From the NCBI GenBank assembly GCA_963920765.1, contig OY987248.1, forward strand, positions 21,796,539 to 21,860,538: 64,000 nt of DNA, in the 5' to 3' direction. Both the position numbers and the translations under genes were made by a program. Below the pieces are notes generated by a model, which worked only from the letters and a program-made list of their open reading frames with translations, made no database searches and was not told the origin of the DNA. This stretch comes from Ulota crispa (Eukaryota; Streptophyta; Bryopsida; Orthotrichales; Orthotrichaceae). Of this stretch, positions 48,231-59,669 are shown in pieces. The stretch's first letter is position 1. Every line of letters starts with the position of its first letter.

Positions 48231-48663
48231 AACATTAGTTATACTTGGCTTGGGGATAGAGGTACATGATAAGATTGTTATTACTCAATTTGTTTATTGC
48301 AAGAATATTTTTGTTACCTTTGTTGGTACAACAGATACATAAACTATACCAAATAGTGCATTTAGGTTGTCTTATCAATTAGGTTGCCTTACCTTGGAAA
48401 GTTACCTCATGACACGTGGTTTGACCACTTAGGGGTGCATGTAACTCTTTAGATGTTAGGATTTTTTATGCTTTGCGTCATGGACAGAGCTACTTTGTTA
48501 TTTTGCAATTGTGTTGTTATTGCCAAGGCCTTTAAAAGTTGCTTATTGCAATAATTATTGCTGAAAATTACTATAGCAATTGTAACTATTTAAATAGTGT
48601 AAAATTTCAAAAAATTAGTGTGGAGCAACCTAAATGCACTATTTGGTGTAGTTTAACCCTTAA

Positions 48664-49545
48664 CCCCTAAAGGACCAACTGTCCGTTTGGCGGACAAATG
48701 GGATTTTGGGCATGTACCTATGGCCAAACTACTCTGCATAATTTTTTGAAATTTATATTAAAGATGGGGAATTCAAAGATCTATGTGGGCATCTAATTTT
48801 TATTCCATTTGATGCCATGGTGCAAAAATTATGCCCAAATAAGCACAAATTTGGGAACTCCGGGCAGCAAAAAAATTTCTTCTCATAGATTATATATTTT
48901 TCTACATCAAAAGCTTTTATTCATTCCATTTGGACTAGTTATGAGAAAGTAATGGACAATCTTGTTTTTTGGGCAATTCAAGCATCTCTTGAAAAAATAA
49001 CTTATAAACTTCATTTTTGAATGCAATTTTAGTAGCTTTTCAAAACAAATTGTTGGAGAGGGTGAAGTTTGCTTTCTAGAATAACTTCACCATTGGAAAT
49101 ATTGTGTTTCAATTCCATTGCAGGGTTATGAGCAATTTAAGTTTTTATTCAATCTCATACCTTCTTCTGCCTAATGTTTTTTTTAAAGAATGAAAATTAA
49201 TTATTTTTAGTTATTTTTTTTCCAAGATTACCAACTCAACTTCCCACCATGCAAAAATAGAATTCCAAACTTTGTGGTGCAAAATTTTAAGTTGAAAAAG
49301 TTCAAAGTCAAATAATCTAGTCATGCAAGGTGCAAAAAAAGTTGTTTTTTACTTTTTAAATGCAAATATCTTCCAATATGTGCTGTCAAAGTTCTTGAGT
49401 TTTGTATGACACATTCTTATAGTAGTCTAGTACAAGATCTTATGGTTAGATATGCAAAAAGTGATTTTCAAACTTTTTTACTCTTTGCCATAGAGGTGGC
49501 AGTTTTGAGTGTTTTGACAAAATAAAGGCCATGGTCCTTTAGGGT
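48664..49545 (+). mobile_element. TTAA element, class L (copy 3)
   Basis: Left TTAA at 48660-48663, then CCCCTAAAGGACCAACTGTC. The right end is atggtcctttaggg, running into the P element through TTTAAA at 49545-49550. About 880 bp. A subterminal hairpin GTCCG/CGGAC lies at 48681-48695. No transposase-like frame. Confidence 0.85.
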
Positions 49546-49549
49546 TTAA

Positions 49550-50190
49550 ATGTTGCAGAAGCCATTTTGTGGCTTATGGATGACTGAAAAGTGATTTGAC
49601 AATGGAATAACACTATTTTTCATTCAAAATTCCGTTAGGATATGAATAATGCAATCTAAAGCATGTAGATAGATAGCTTTTGCATGAGCAATATTCACAA
49701 AAAGGTCACACTTACCAATTGAGTAGTTAAGATACACCACCGTGTCATTGTATTTTGAATTTTGAGGACCTTTTTACCAAAACTTAATATGAGTTAATAA
49801 AGTAATGTGTTTTTAGTTTGAGCATAACTAGCATTTGAAAGTTTACCAAATCTAGTTTCACCTTGTACTGTAATATTTTGAAAAAATTTAAGTTTTGAAA
49901 ATTTTATTATAGTTACAAGTTGAGTACCTATTACCACAGAATGGTTACTTTTTCTAATTTTACCAACATGGGAAGAGAAATTCCATCATGATGATCTTCA
50001 TCATGATTCACATCCATGATAAAAAAAATTGACATGATTGAATACATTTTGTAATTAATATGCATTTCTTTAGCATTTGCTTCAAAAAACTACAATAATT
50101 TCAAAATTTCACCAAAAATCATGAATATTGTTTATACATGTAGTACGCACATACTTTTTACTACTAGATTGTAGGCCCGTCCTTTAAGGG
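49550..50190 (-). mobile_element. TTAA element, class P (copy 1)
   Basis: Reverse complement of the P copy at 52496-53223 (for example gacaccaccgtgtcattg-type sequence at about 49735, and catcatgatgatcttcatca at about 49985). The right end is the complement of CCCTTAAAGGACGGGCCTAC, followed by TTAA at 50191-50194. The left end is fused to the preceding L element with loss of a few bases. Confidence 0.8.
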
Positions 50191-50334
50191 TTAATTATAA
50201 TTAGCAACAAAGGAAACACTGTGTGTAGTGTGTATTTTGAAGTGGCTAGGGTAATGCAGAGTGGACGGGAGTAGGATCGAGAAGAGCATCAGCGACGAAG
50301 GCAAGCAAGGGATTAAGTTAGGGCAAGGAAAGTG

Positions 50335-50342
50335 AAACCCTA
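50335..50342 (+). promoter_or_regulatory. Telobox upstream of NHP2
   Basis: AAACCCTA lies 241 bp before the NHP2 start codon, in the expected promoter/leader region (50195-50582). Teloboxes are common in plant promoters of ribosome-biogenesis and translation genes. Confidence 0.55.
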
Positions 50343-50582
50343 GGTCACGCTGACGGTCGCTTGCTCGCTCGCTCATAAGCAGAGGTCGGCTTCTCATGGA
50401 GAGAGAGAAAGCTGCCTCGTGAAAGGTCTGCTGTTGCGGCTAACACTCGCTGTGCATCCCTGCGCTAGTCCAGTTCCCCACTCTGTTAGCCTTCGTCCCC
50501 TGCATTGCGACCCTGCCGCCCGCCTGCTTGAGCCTCTCCTGTATCCTGTCCCCTTCCTCCGCTCGCTCACGTTCTTTTCTCT

Positions 50583-52142
50583 ATGGCGAGTGATGGCGAA
50601 GACGATCGCCTCGACAAGCAGAAGGATCGACGCAAACGCCTGGCTGTCTCTCCCATCGCCAAGCCTCTGGCTGGCAAAAAGCTCACGAAAAAAACTCTCA
50701 AGGTCGTCAAGAAAGGTCCGCTTTCCTTCTCGCCTTTCCTGCTCGTTGTTTCTTCTCCGTCAGTTCTCACTGTATTCTCCGTAATTGATTTTCTTTCGAC
50801 TTCACGCTCCATTTCGTTTCTCCTTCTTCTTCTTGTGAGCTGGCATCGTTGTGTCGTAGGCTTGCTTCCTTCCTTTCAGGGATGCAGCATGGCATCCTTT
50901 ATTGCGGCTGTCGTTCGGGATTCCCGTAAAAACCACTAGTTGCTCTGCGAGATCAAGACTCGTCTTGCTTGCGTAGCTCCGACAGAGTGCCCACTTACTG
51001 TTTTTGCGACTTATTTGTTCGTCTTCCTGCAGCTGCTTCATCAAAGCAATTGAAACGGGGAGTTAAGGAAGTTGTGAAGGCTATCAGGAAAGGACAGAAA
51101 GGGTGAGCACATGTCCGTTTAATCACTGCCTTGTTATTTAAGATGGTTTTAAGGGTTTATATCTGTGGGCATGCCTATTGTATTTTAGGATTCTTTCTTA
51201 TTAACATCTTCTACTGAATCAATGAAATAAATACCCACCCGTCATGCAAATGAAGGCTGTGCTGGAAGGTTTCCCTTTGAAAATTGACGCTTTTGATAGA
51301 CTATGGAGATGCTCACCGGTTGCTTGAATAACCCTCTCTTATATATATACTACCCCTTCCCTCTTGTTTTGGTTATTCCATGCAGGTTGGTCATCATAGC
51401 GGGGGATATTTCACCAATTGATGTGATAACGCATGTTCCTATCTTGTGTGAGGATGCTAATATACCTTACATCTATGTGCCATCTAAGGAGGTAATCGTC
51501 TGCTTTATTCCTACTTTCCTAAAGTCTGTTTACTACAAATATATTTGATCATCGTTGCTTCTATTTTCTGTTAATCACGACATGAAGAGTATCTGATTTA
51601 CTATCCGTGGGGTATCGAGCATGGGTTCGCCGAGTCCATTCATTTAGGAATTCTTTCCAGTTTTACGAAGATGCATTTTGCAATGGTTATTTTGTATATT
51701 CTGCCTAAATTCTCTGTTAGCATCTCGGAATATATATTTTAGTCATATTCACTTTGTTGATATTGGAGTAACTCGAGAAGGTTTGCGGGCTCATCGACAA
51801 TTGTGTAACAGGCTACGTGACGAATCTTTCGCATTTAGACTGCCTCCAAGGGAGAAATTAGAATATAGCACTTATGAAGAATTTGAACACATGAAAAATG
51901 CACTCCGATACCTGCTACTGTGTCAATTGTCCCTTTATAAGAATGCTGACTGTTTCTGATCCAACTCTTCAATGCAGGATTTGGGTGGAGCGGGTTCTAC
52001 GAAGAGGCCTACTAGCTGTCTGCTGATATTACCAGTTCCTCCTAAAGGTGGAGTTGGTGAAGAGGAAAGTGCTAAATTTAAAGTAAGTCTTGACGAGGTA
52101 GTGAAGGAAGTGAAGATCTTGTCACAGGCCACGTATGGGTGA
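50583..52142 (+). CDS. NHP2: NHP2, H/ACA snoRNP subunit (L7Ae family), 4 exons
   Basis: Exons: 50583-50715, 51033-51102, 51386-51491, 51978-52142. Total 474 nt, giving 157 residues, the usual size. It starts MASDGEDDRLDKQKDRRKRL and has the Lys-rich lead-in GKKLTKKTLKVVKK. The L7Ae core follows: KQLKRGVKEVVKAIRKGQKG, LVIIAGDISPIDVITHVPIL, DANIPYIYVPSKEDLGGAGS, then KRPTSCLLILP. It ends in a short helix (SLDEVVKEVKILS). NHP2 binds H/ACA guide RNAs with dyskerin, NOP10 and GAR1 for pseudouridylation in the nucleolus. GTAAGT at 52083 inside the last exon could act as an alternative donor, but the open frame continues with a family-like C-terminus. The gene is bracketed by two inverted P elements. 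Confidence 0.92.
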
Positions 52143-52491
52143 CTGGTTACTGTTAGGTGTCGTATCTTTTTCGTTTTTTTTCCTTATATATTTTAATGTA
52201 GCCCGCTGTAGTGATGGGAAACTGAAGTGGTTTTGCTGATCCGCGGGATATAGAACACTTCCGCTGGTCGGCTGTGTAAATTCAAGGGGTCGGTTACAAG
52301 TTTTTGTTCCTTGGAACTTTTCCCTTCCATCACATAATGATCCCTGCAGTTTTGTAGGCACGAATCGCTGATTGCTATGCTCTCTGAGTCTGCAGCGTCT
52401 TTCAGTAGAATGACTGTTAGTTGAACTTAGCTATGAGCGTGTTTGTATGGCATCTCAAATATCAACACCAGAGCTATGTTGAGGCATCATC
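52143..52491 (+). other. NHP2 3' flank
   Basis: Probable 3' UTR and terminator region of NHP2 up to the TTAA that begins the next P element. No other feature. Confidence 0.5.
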
Positions 52492-52495
52492 TTAA

Positions 52496-53223
52496 CCCTT
52501 AAAGGACGGGCCTACAACCGTGGATTTTCCATGGAATTGCAATCATCTTCTAGGAGTTATTTTGGCAAGGCAATCAACATCAAAATTCAATATTATAATT
52601 TTAGTAGCAGGTATGTGCATACTACATGTATAAAACATGTTCATAAATTTTGGTGAAAATTTGAAATTATTGTGGTTTTTTTGAAGCAAATGCTAAAGAA
52701 ATTCATATAAATTACAAAATGTATTGAATTATGCCAATTTTTTTTTATTGTGGATGTGAATCATGATGAAGATCATCATGATGGAATTTTGCTTCCCATG
52801 TTGGTAAAATTAGAAAAAGTAACCATTCCATGGTAATAGGTACTCAACTTGTGACTATAATAAAATTTTCATAACTAAATTTTTTTTAAAGTTTAAAATA
52901 CAAGGACAACTAGATTTGATAAACTTTCTATAACTTGTTATGTTCAAACTAAAAACTCATGATTTTAATAACTTAAATTGAGTTTTGGTAAAAAGGTCCT
53001 CAAAATTCAAAATACAATGACACGGTGGTGCATCTTTACTACTCAATTGGCAAGTGGGACCTTTTTGTGAATATTGTGCATGCAAAAGCTATCCATCTAC
53101 ATGCTTTAGAATTGCACTATTCATATCCCAATGGAATCTTAGATGAAAATCAATGTTATTCCACTCAGAGAGCACTTTTCAGTCATCCAAAAGTCACAAA
53201 ATGGCTCTTGCAACGTTTAAGGG
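52496..53223 (+). mobile_element. TTAA element, class P (copy 2), 728 bp
   Basis: Perfect TTAA at 52492-52495 and 53224-53227. Ends CCCTTAAAGGACGGGCCTAC and the complement of CCCTTAAACGTTGCAAGAGC. The first eight bases of each terminus match (CCCTTAAA). It is inverted relative to the copy at 49550-50190, and the two enclose NHP2. Confidence 0.88.
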
Positions 53224-53227
53224 TTAA

Positions 53228-54034
53228 CCACCAAGTCCTTGGATGGAATCCAAATTTTGAAACTAAAGTTGTTAAGATTGTAAAGCTGTAGAATAGTTCA
53301 ATGTACGTTTCAAACAATAGTTGACTCTTCTGGAGCTATATATCATATCTATAGGGGTGTATCAACTAGTGACTGTCAAAAGGTTCAAATTTCAAACTAA
53401 ACATTCAAAGTTTCAACCCAAATATTTAAAATCTATTATCACAAAAATGTTCATAACATTCAGTAGCACTTAGCACGCTTGCCCTCCCTCCAACTGAAAA
53501 GTGTGGAACATTCCACACCCATCAGTAGCTAAGAGAATACTTGGTTGAATTTGTTAAAGAGTTTATGAAAGAGAGACTCAATTTAGTGCACATACGTTGT
53601 TGTGGGGGCTAGCCATGTCAAAATATATATATATATATATATATAAATAATGATGAAGTTTGTGAATGATACCTGAAGAGAGGCTGGAAAAGCAGCCTCT
53701 CTTCAGACTACTGAATGTTATGGGTGCTTTAGGAGGAGTATGAAACCTCGACCCAACCCGCTTGAAATGATGTACTTGAACAGCTTTTATTATTATGAAA
53801 GCTCTCAACGCTTTCAATGAAAGCAAATGTGTGGGGATGTATGATCAATGGCTTTTACCCATAGCTGTTTAGGGTTAGGATCACAACACTGTAGTGACAA
53901 AGAAGACCTCCCTCCCTAATAGTACCTTCTCCAGGCGTTCGCATGCTCCCTCTTCTTCGCTCCTCCTTCCCTGGAACTTCAGATAAGCTGTACATTTGGA
54001 AAACCACTTCATTCCGAGTGATAGATGTCAGTAA
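53228..54034. other. Intergenic DNA with a TA microsatellite and a perfect hairpin
   Basis: Holds a TA run at about 53624-53644 and a perfect 14-bp hairpin at 53673-53706. No gene recognised. Confidence 0.55.
53673..53706. repeat. Perfect 14-bp stem-loop
   Basis: CTGAAGAGAGGCTG (53673-53686), a 6-nt loop GAAAAG and the exact complement CAGCCTCTCTTCAG (53693-53706). It lies 30 bp after a TA repeat and is GC-rich compared with its surroundings. Confidence 0.8.
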
Positions 54035-54685
54035 CCCCTGAGCGCCCAGCTCAGATTCAGTGCACTGGAGGTTTAGAGGACCTTGAGCCAGTCAAAACCC
54101 TATGGTTATGCAAAAATAAAATCCATGGATATGAACCCTTGAAAGGGGTGGTTACCTTGAGCTTGGAGATCATCTCAAAATTTGGAGAACTTTGACTGCC
54201 CTATTTCCATTATTATAATGGTCAAAGGCGAGTTGAAAATTGATTGTTTGCTTAAATTTATGGACATGTGACAGAATTCTCACCTTATTTTGTCATGATC
54301 AAGTGAAATTACGCTTTGAAATTTTGTACCATGGTTCAAGAATAGGACATCTGCCTATCCTCCAATTTTCAAAGTTTTTGGCAAGATTTAGGATGCTAAA
54401 GTGGACCACAAAAGTGCACAATTCACTGGCATTTGACAATGGTTCTAGTGTAGTCCTACTATTTGTTGTTGCGCTAAACTGCTCCAAAAGTCACTTTTCC
54501 CCATCCACAAGTCATCTCTAACAGAGCATGAGAACTTTATAACCATGTACCCCACTCACTTTAGTAGGGCATGCACTACTTGTACCATTGGTACAATTGG
54601 GCTCCTAGTACCACCCAATCTGGCCAATTGGAACCACAAATTAAATTGAGAGGGGCCATATTTCAGGCACTAGGGCGCTCAAGGG
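54035..54685 (+). mobile_element. TTAA element, class G (copy 2)
   Basis: Left end CCCCTGAGCGCCC after GTAA (a mutated TTAA). The right end, gggcgctcaaggg, is followed by TTAA at 54686-54689, which is shared with the next K element. Shorter than the G copy at 38051 (651 against 790 bp). Confidence 0.8.
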
Positions 54686-54689
54686 TTAA

Positions 54690-55598
54690 CCCTTTAGAGA
54701 CCACCAAACCATATTTTGGTTTGGGAGAGTAGTTTTTGGCCTTTACAGTAAAATCGCTCAACAATTTGGAAAATGATCTTGAAGAGCACTTGTGATCACA
54801 AGAATTTTGCATCTAACCCAAAAAACAACAATAGAATCGGATATGGGAGTTGATAAATAAAGGTGTTTATACATCATGGCCTCAAAATACGTATCCATAT
54901 TTGGTCAAAGATGGATCAAAGCAACAACACAATACATCAAACATCCAAGAAGAATGCCACATTTCAATTGTGCAATCTTAAAAAACTTCAAATTACTCAA
55001 GAAATATGCTTGTATTGTTTCTCTATACGGTAGTAGTACAGTTGTACTATTTGAGAATCCATTGAAATGATGCTATCAATTTATTTTTAAAAAAAAGCTC
55101 ATCCTACATTTAAGGCCAATTCTTAATTGCTTTCACTGACTGGATTTTCAATTAAAAATTTCAAATTTCTTGTAGAGTTGTTTTAGGGTAGAAAAGAAAA
55201 CGAGATTTTTGACCCTTTTTGTCCACTTAGCTACACCTTGTGATTGCTATTTTTGTCTATTTTGAGTGAAATTAGCCTTGTTGGAAAGGTGGAAAACCCT
55301 ACTTTCTAAAAATGTAAAACTCTTCTCAATCAAAGCTTGCATGAAGCACTACCATTCAAAACCACACAAGCATGAAAAACTAGAGATTTCCCATAGTAGG
55401 CTCACTCAATCATTATAATATTTCACCTCCAATGGTAGATCTAGCTGAAATTTTGATGCATTGCAGCAAACAAGGTGTCCTTCACATTTGTACGGTTGAA
55501 TTATTCAAATTTGGTCCATATTTGTTTCAAATGCACATCTAATCTTACTGCCCAGGTTTCTAGTGGATTTTGGGAAATTGTGTGTGGTCTTTAAATGG
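54690..55598 (+). mobile_element. TTAA element, class K (copy 2), 909 bp
   Basis: Flanked by TTAA at 54686-54689 and 55599-55602. Ends CCCTTTAGAGACCACCAAAC and the complement of CCATTTAAAGACCACACAC. It is the uninterrupted relative of the K copy at 26911-28027 and shows no S insertion. Confidence 0.88.
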
Positions 55599-55684
55599 TT
55601 AAACAAATTCTAATACTCTCCTTTTTCTCTAAAGAATTAAATATGCAACCTCTGTGAACAAGATATCCAACTTGCACTTTGTGA

Positions 55685-56880
55685 TGTAAGCTATTCCACA
55701 AGTAGTGCTTGATGCTCTAGTTGGCTAGGGCTAGATGGCATGCCATTTTGGTTGGGCCCGCTGCCTTTCAGCTTGGCACCTTGCCCCGTCCTCCTGCCCA
55801 AACCAGCCTTTAATTTTTTTTTTTGTTCAAGCACCCAACAATGACAGCAAGTAAGAAGATTTTAGGCAGAAATGGATAGAATCTACTAGTTGTACACGTT
55901 CATCGACAAAATTTACTAAGTTTAGGCCCGATTCAGACCAGGACGTCCAATGCCATTGGAGGAAAGGATAAGCATTGTGATTGGCCGATGTGAAGATTTT
56001 CTCCACTGGAACATTCAAACTAGAGGGACGTCCAATGGAGGATGAGTCCATGTCATCACCTTTTCCCTCCAAAAATTGGAGAGGAGCTCACTTGTGGTGG
56101 CCAAGATTTGACACCACCTTGGGAGGTGAACTCAAATCCTCTCCTTTGGACAAAACACTCTCTCTCACTCCATGTGAGGTAGAGACAAAATCAAGTCAAC
56201 TAAGAATAGAAAGAAAAAGAGTGATCCTCCACTAGGCGTTTGGTGCCCAATGTGAATGCATTCACCGGATGGACAAAACCATGATGACATGGCAATTTCC
56301 CCTCCATAACCCACCAGATGAAACACTGGAGAGGAGCTTTCCTCTAGTGGCACCGGACATCCTGGTCTAAATCGGGCCTTAGTAGCTTTCATCCAAATTT
56401 TGGAAAATGCTATGTTTGCTTGGAGAGAGTCCTAAATTCAATTTTGGATTTAGAGACCTCTATTTAGTTTAGAATTTCAAAGGGGGTTACAATTGAACAA
56501 CGCTCAGTGGAAAAGCTTAGGTAGGGGGCAAATTATTACTTGTACCCTTGTTTGTAAAGCTAAGCTTAAAAGTGGATGAAATCGCTAGGACCCTCTCCAA
56601 GCAAACACAACATATTCCAAAATTTGGATGAAAGCTACTAAACTTAATACATTTTGTCAATGAACGTGTACAACTAGTAGATTTTATCCATTTCTGCCCA
56701 AAATCTTCTTACCTGCTGTCATTGTTGGGTGCTGGAACAAAAAACAAAATTTGAAAACTGATTTGGGCAGGAGGACGGGGCAGGGTGCCAGGCTAAAAAG
56801 CACCGGACCCTAGCCAAAACGGCATGCCATCTAGCCCCAGCCTGCTCTAGTCGCGTCAAAACACAGCTTACACGTGCTAT
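55685..56880. repeat. Long imperfect palindrome, about 1.2 kb
   Basis: Outer arms pair ctagatggcatgcc (about 55731) with its complement at about 56820. The next pair is gccccgtcctcctgccc (about 55785) with the complement at about 56766. Then the sequence gtacacgttcatcgacaaaa (about 55892) pairs with its complement at about 56655, and catccaaattttggaaaatg (56390) with its complement at about 56618. The centre (about 56442-56560) is shared with the foldback at 1096-1527. The left arm is split by a Tourist-like MITE (55925-56378). Confidence 0.82.
55925..56378. mobile_element. Tourist/Harbinger-like MITE, 454 bp, in a palindrome arm
   Basis: TIRs GGCCCGATTCAGACCAGGAC and the complement of GGCCCGATTTAGACCAGGAT extend imperfectly to about 42 bp. 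TTA duplications lie at 55922-55924 and 56379-56381. The opposite palindrome arm keeps the unfilled site (aagtttagtagc, read on the minus strand at about 56637), which confirms the exact boundaries and the 3-bp duplication. Confidence 0.92.
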
Positions 56881-58512
56881 GCTGTTTTGAGAATTCAACC
56901 CACATGGTCTAGGACTTCTATGTCTTCCTCGATGTCTTTATTTGACCACAAACTTTACTTTATAAATATGCAGAACATTAATCACAATAGCCCAAAATCT
57001 TCGACTCTACCACCTTGGTTTTTTCCTACGGAGGTCGGAATCTTGTGTTCTTTACAAGAATAGATGCATGTTCAAAATCTTTCAAGAAAGTAAGGACTGC
57101 TACTCGATTTCGTTATGAACAAAGTGCGCGCTAAAACTCACGTTCGATCTAATGACTTTGACACCTCGTTTGTTGGGTCAAGGTCAGATATTGCAAAAGT
57201 TTAGAAATTTATCATAAGGAGATTGAATGTGGGATTTTTGAAATTACAACAAGCCAAATCCACTTATAACGCGTTATTCATTAAATTGGGGAAAACAGGT
57301 GTCCCATTTTGTACCCACCTTAAATCCAAACAGTTATCTTAAATCAGATTCGAAGGTATCAAATTTTGTCTGAGCCACTAAGATTTTTTCCTCTGCAAAT
57401 TCTTTCTCTCAAGTGAGGCCGCGTGGATTGGTTTTAGGAGTACTCCTGAAAATTAACTAAAACCTTCAAAAATCCAATAGTCCCACTTTGTAAGCAAATT
57501 CCCAAATTAACAAATAACGCGTTTTATCCACTTTGGAGCCTAGAAGTTTCCTATATGATTTTTGTCACTTAGTATGATTTTTGAAATTGGTCCAAAGAAC
57601 TTTGTACTACAAATGAAGGCCCGAAATGTGAATATAGAGATGTGGACAAAAATATCCATTCCTCACTCAAATCCTTCCCATGGAATCAATTCTTCATCAA
57701 ATCTAAAACCAATTACATATTTTAAAAACCTATAAAGGGGGAAAATATGTATTAAAATTTTGAAAAGTATAGTATTCCAACTCCATGCCTTTAACTCATG
57801 CCAAGTGCAATTTTGCACTATCAAATATGCTATATTCATCAATTTTTAAATTTCCACCAACAATTTTTTTAATTTTTAATCACTTTCTAGAACTTGAAAT
57901 TGCCTCAACTCAAGCAAGCCTCTTGTAGATAGAAAGAGGGACACAATGCACTAATTTTGACATGAATCGAATTAGGAGAAGTGTTAATAAAAAATCATTT
58001 AAAAAAAGCATCAAATTATGATTAAAATGCTTTTAAAATCACTACAAGTCCACCCTCTGTCTAAAACCAATACCTTTCAAATCTATTAGTAGAGACTTCA
58101 ACATGTGTAATTTTAAATTTTAGATTTTACAAAATACTGATTGTGAGGGAGGGGTCAGGGGTGTGATTGAGGAATGGATCTTTGTGTCCCAATCTCTATC
58201 ATTTTAACGCTCAACAGAGGAGATTTGATGAAGATGAGGGGTTAATGCTCAACAAAGAAGATTTGATGAGGTTCTAATGCTGAGAACTGGATTCACAAAA
58301 AAACAGAAGGCAAACACACGACCTTGAAACCATTCTTAGATTCCATTCAAGCAAACTCACATGTTTATTAGAATTTATCAGCTACTCCCTCTGTCCCTCT
58401 AAAAAGCTCCAAATTAAACAAATTTTTTGCATCGCTGAAAAACTCTCTTTTGCTGATTTTAAACGCGAAGAAAGCAATTTCCATGGTCAATATTCTCATG
58501 GAGGCAAGTTAA
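56881..58512. other. AT-rich intergenic DNA
   Basis: No gene recognised. A single Stowaway-like half-terminus (ctccctctgtccctctaaaa) begins at 58386 without a visible partner, suggesting a truncated MITE. Confidence 0.5.
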
Positions 58513-58734
58513 CCCTAGCCACACACATTTTCACAAAATCTATTAGAATCCGGGGCAATGAACTTGGATGTGCAGTTGAATCAAATATGGATCCAATTTT
58601 GCACCCATAAATAACATTGAGGTTTCATGCTCACATGTTGTACATCCTTGTCATTACATTTATTTATTTCCACAAATTTTCCAAGATTTTAGAGGTGATG
58701 GTTATGGGGACCTCCACGAGGATGGGTGTTTCTA
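58513..58734 (-). mobile_element. TTAA element, class K fragment (copy 3)
   Basis: Follows TTAA at 58509-58512. The block gatgtgcagttgaatcaaat followed by atggatccaattt matches the end of K copy 1 (about 26970-27005), but similarity stops by about 58620. The last part resembles the block at 26655-26705. Truncated. Confidence 0.65.
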
Positions 58735-59665
58735 CCCCCTAAAGGACCAACTGTCCCCTCGGGGGACAAATGGACCTTGGCCATGTACTTATGATTAAAC
58801 TAGTTTTTATAAAATTTTGAAACTTTTGAGGTTGGTAGGGAATTCAAAGATGTACATGCACATCTAAAATTTTCTCCATTCCAACACTTATCAAAGAAGT
58901 TACACACAAATTTCTGAAAAATAGGGAAGGGCAAGCAATCTAGGCAGCCCAAAAAACTTCTTTAAAAAATGAAGTTTTTAAAAATAAAAATCTGAAATTG
59001 ATTCTTTAGATTTTATATATGTGGAAAGCTTTGAATCATTCAACTTTGATTGATGAGTGAGAAGTTTTAGTTTGCGGGTAGGTATGGGACTCCCAAACTT
59101 CCATTCTTTTTGCTCCTTGTAGAATTTGGTGATTTAATTTTTTTTTACTTTTTTTTTTCCAAATTGGAGTAGACTGAGATTCCTTGGTTTTTGCCGTTTG
59201 GATCAAAGTAGTTTAGCTTTCTTAATTTTACATAAATCCTCCAATTTTGCCTAGTGTATATGCAAATTTGATGGCCTTATGGCATTGCAAGATTTTACAA
59301 AGTATGATTCACACCTCCAATTCATTTGAAAATTCTCCTACATTTACCTAACTTGGTCTTCTACATGGGAAAAATAAACCTCAACTTTGCGTAGAGCAAT
59401 TTTTTTAATATTAGAGTTATCAAAGGCTTTTGAAATTTTTGGGCAGCAGGGAAAAAAACTTTTTGTTTCACTTTAGATGTCAATATCTCACTCTTCTAAA
59501 TCTAGAATGAGCTGATTTTCTTACCACAAGTACATCCCATAGTCTAGGGCAAGATGTTACAGTTGAATTTTCAAAAAGAACAATTTTTTGTACCTTTATA
59601 CTCATTCCTCCAAAAGTGGCAATTTATAGTGGTTTTCACAAAAAATGGGCTTGGTCATTTAGGGG
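58735..59665 (+). mobile_element. TTAA element, class L (copy 4), 931 bp
   Basis: The left end, CCCCCTAAAGGACCAACTGT, follows tcta (a decayed TTAA). The right end, ttggtcatttagggg, is followed by TTAA at 59666-59669, shared with the next S element. The subterminal hairpin here is GTCCCC/GGGGAC (58753-58767). Confidence 0.85.
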
Positions 59666-59669
59666 TTAA

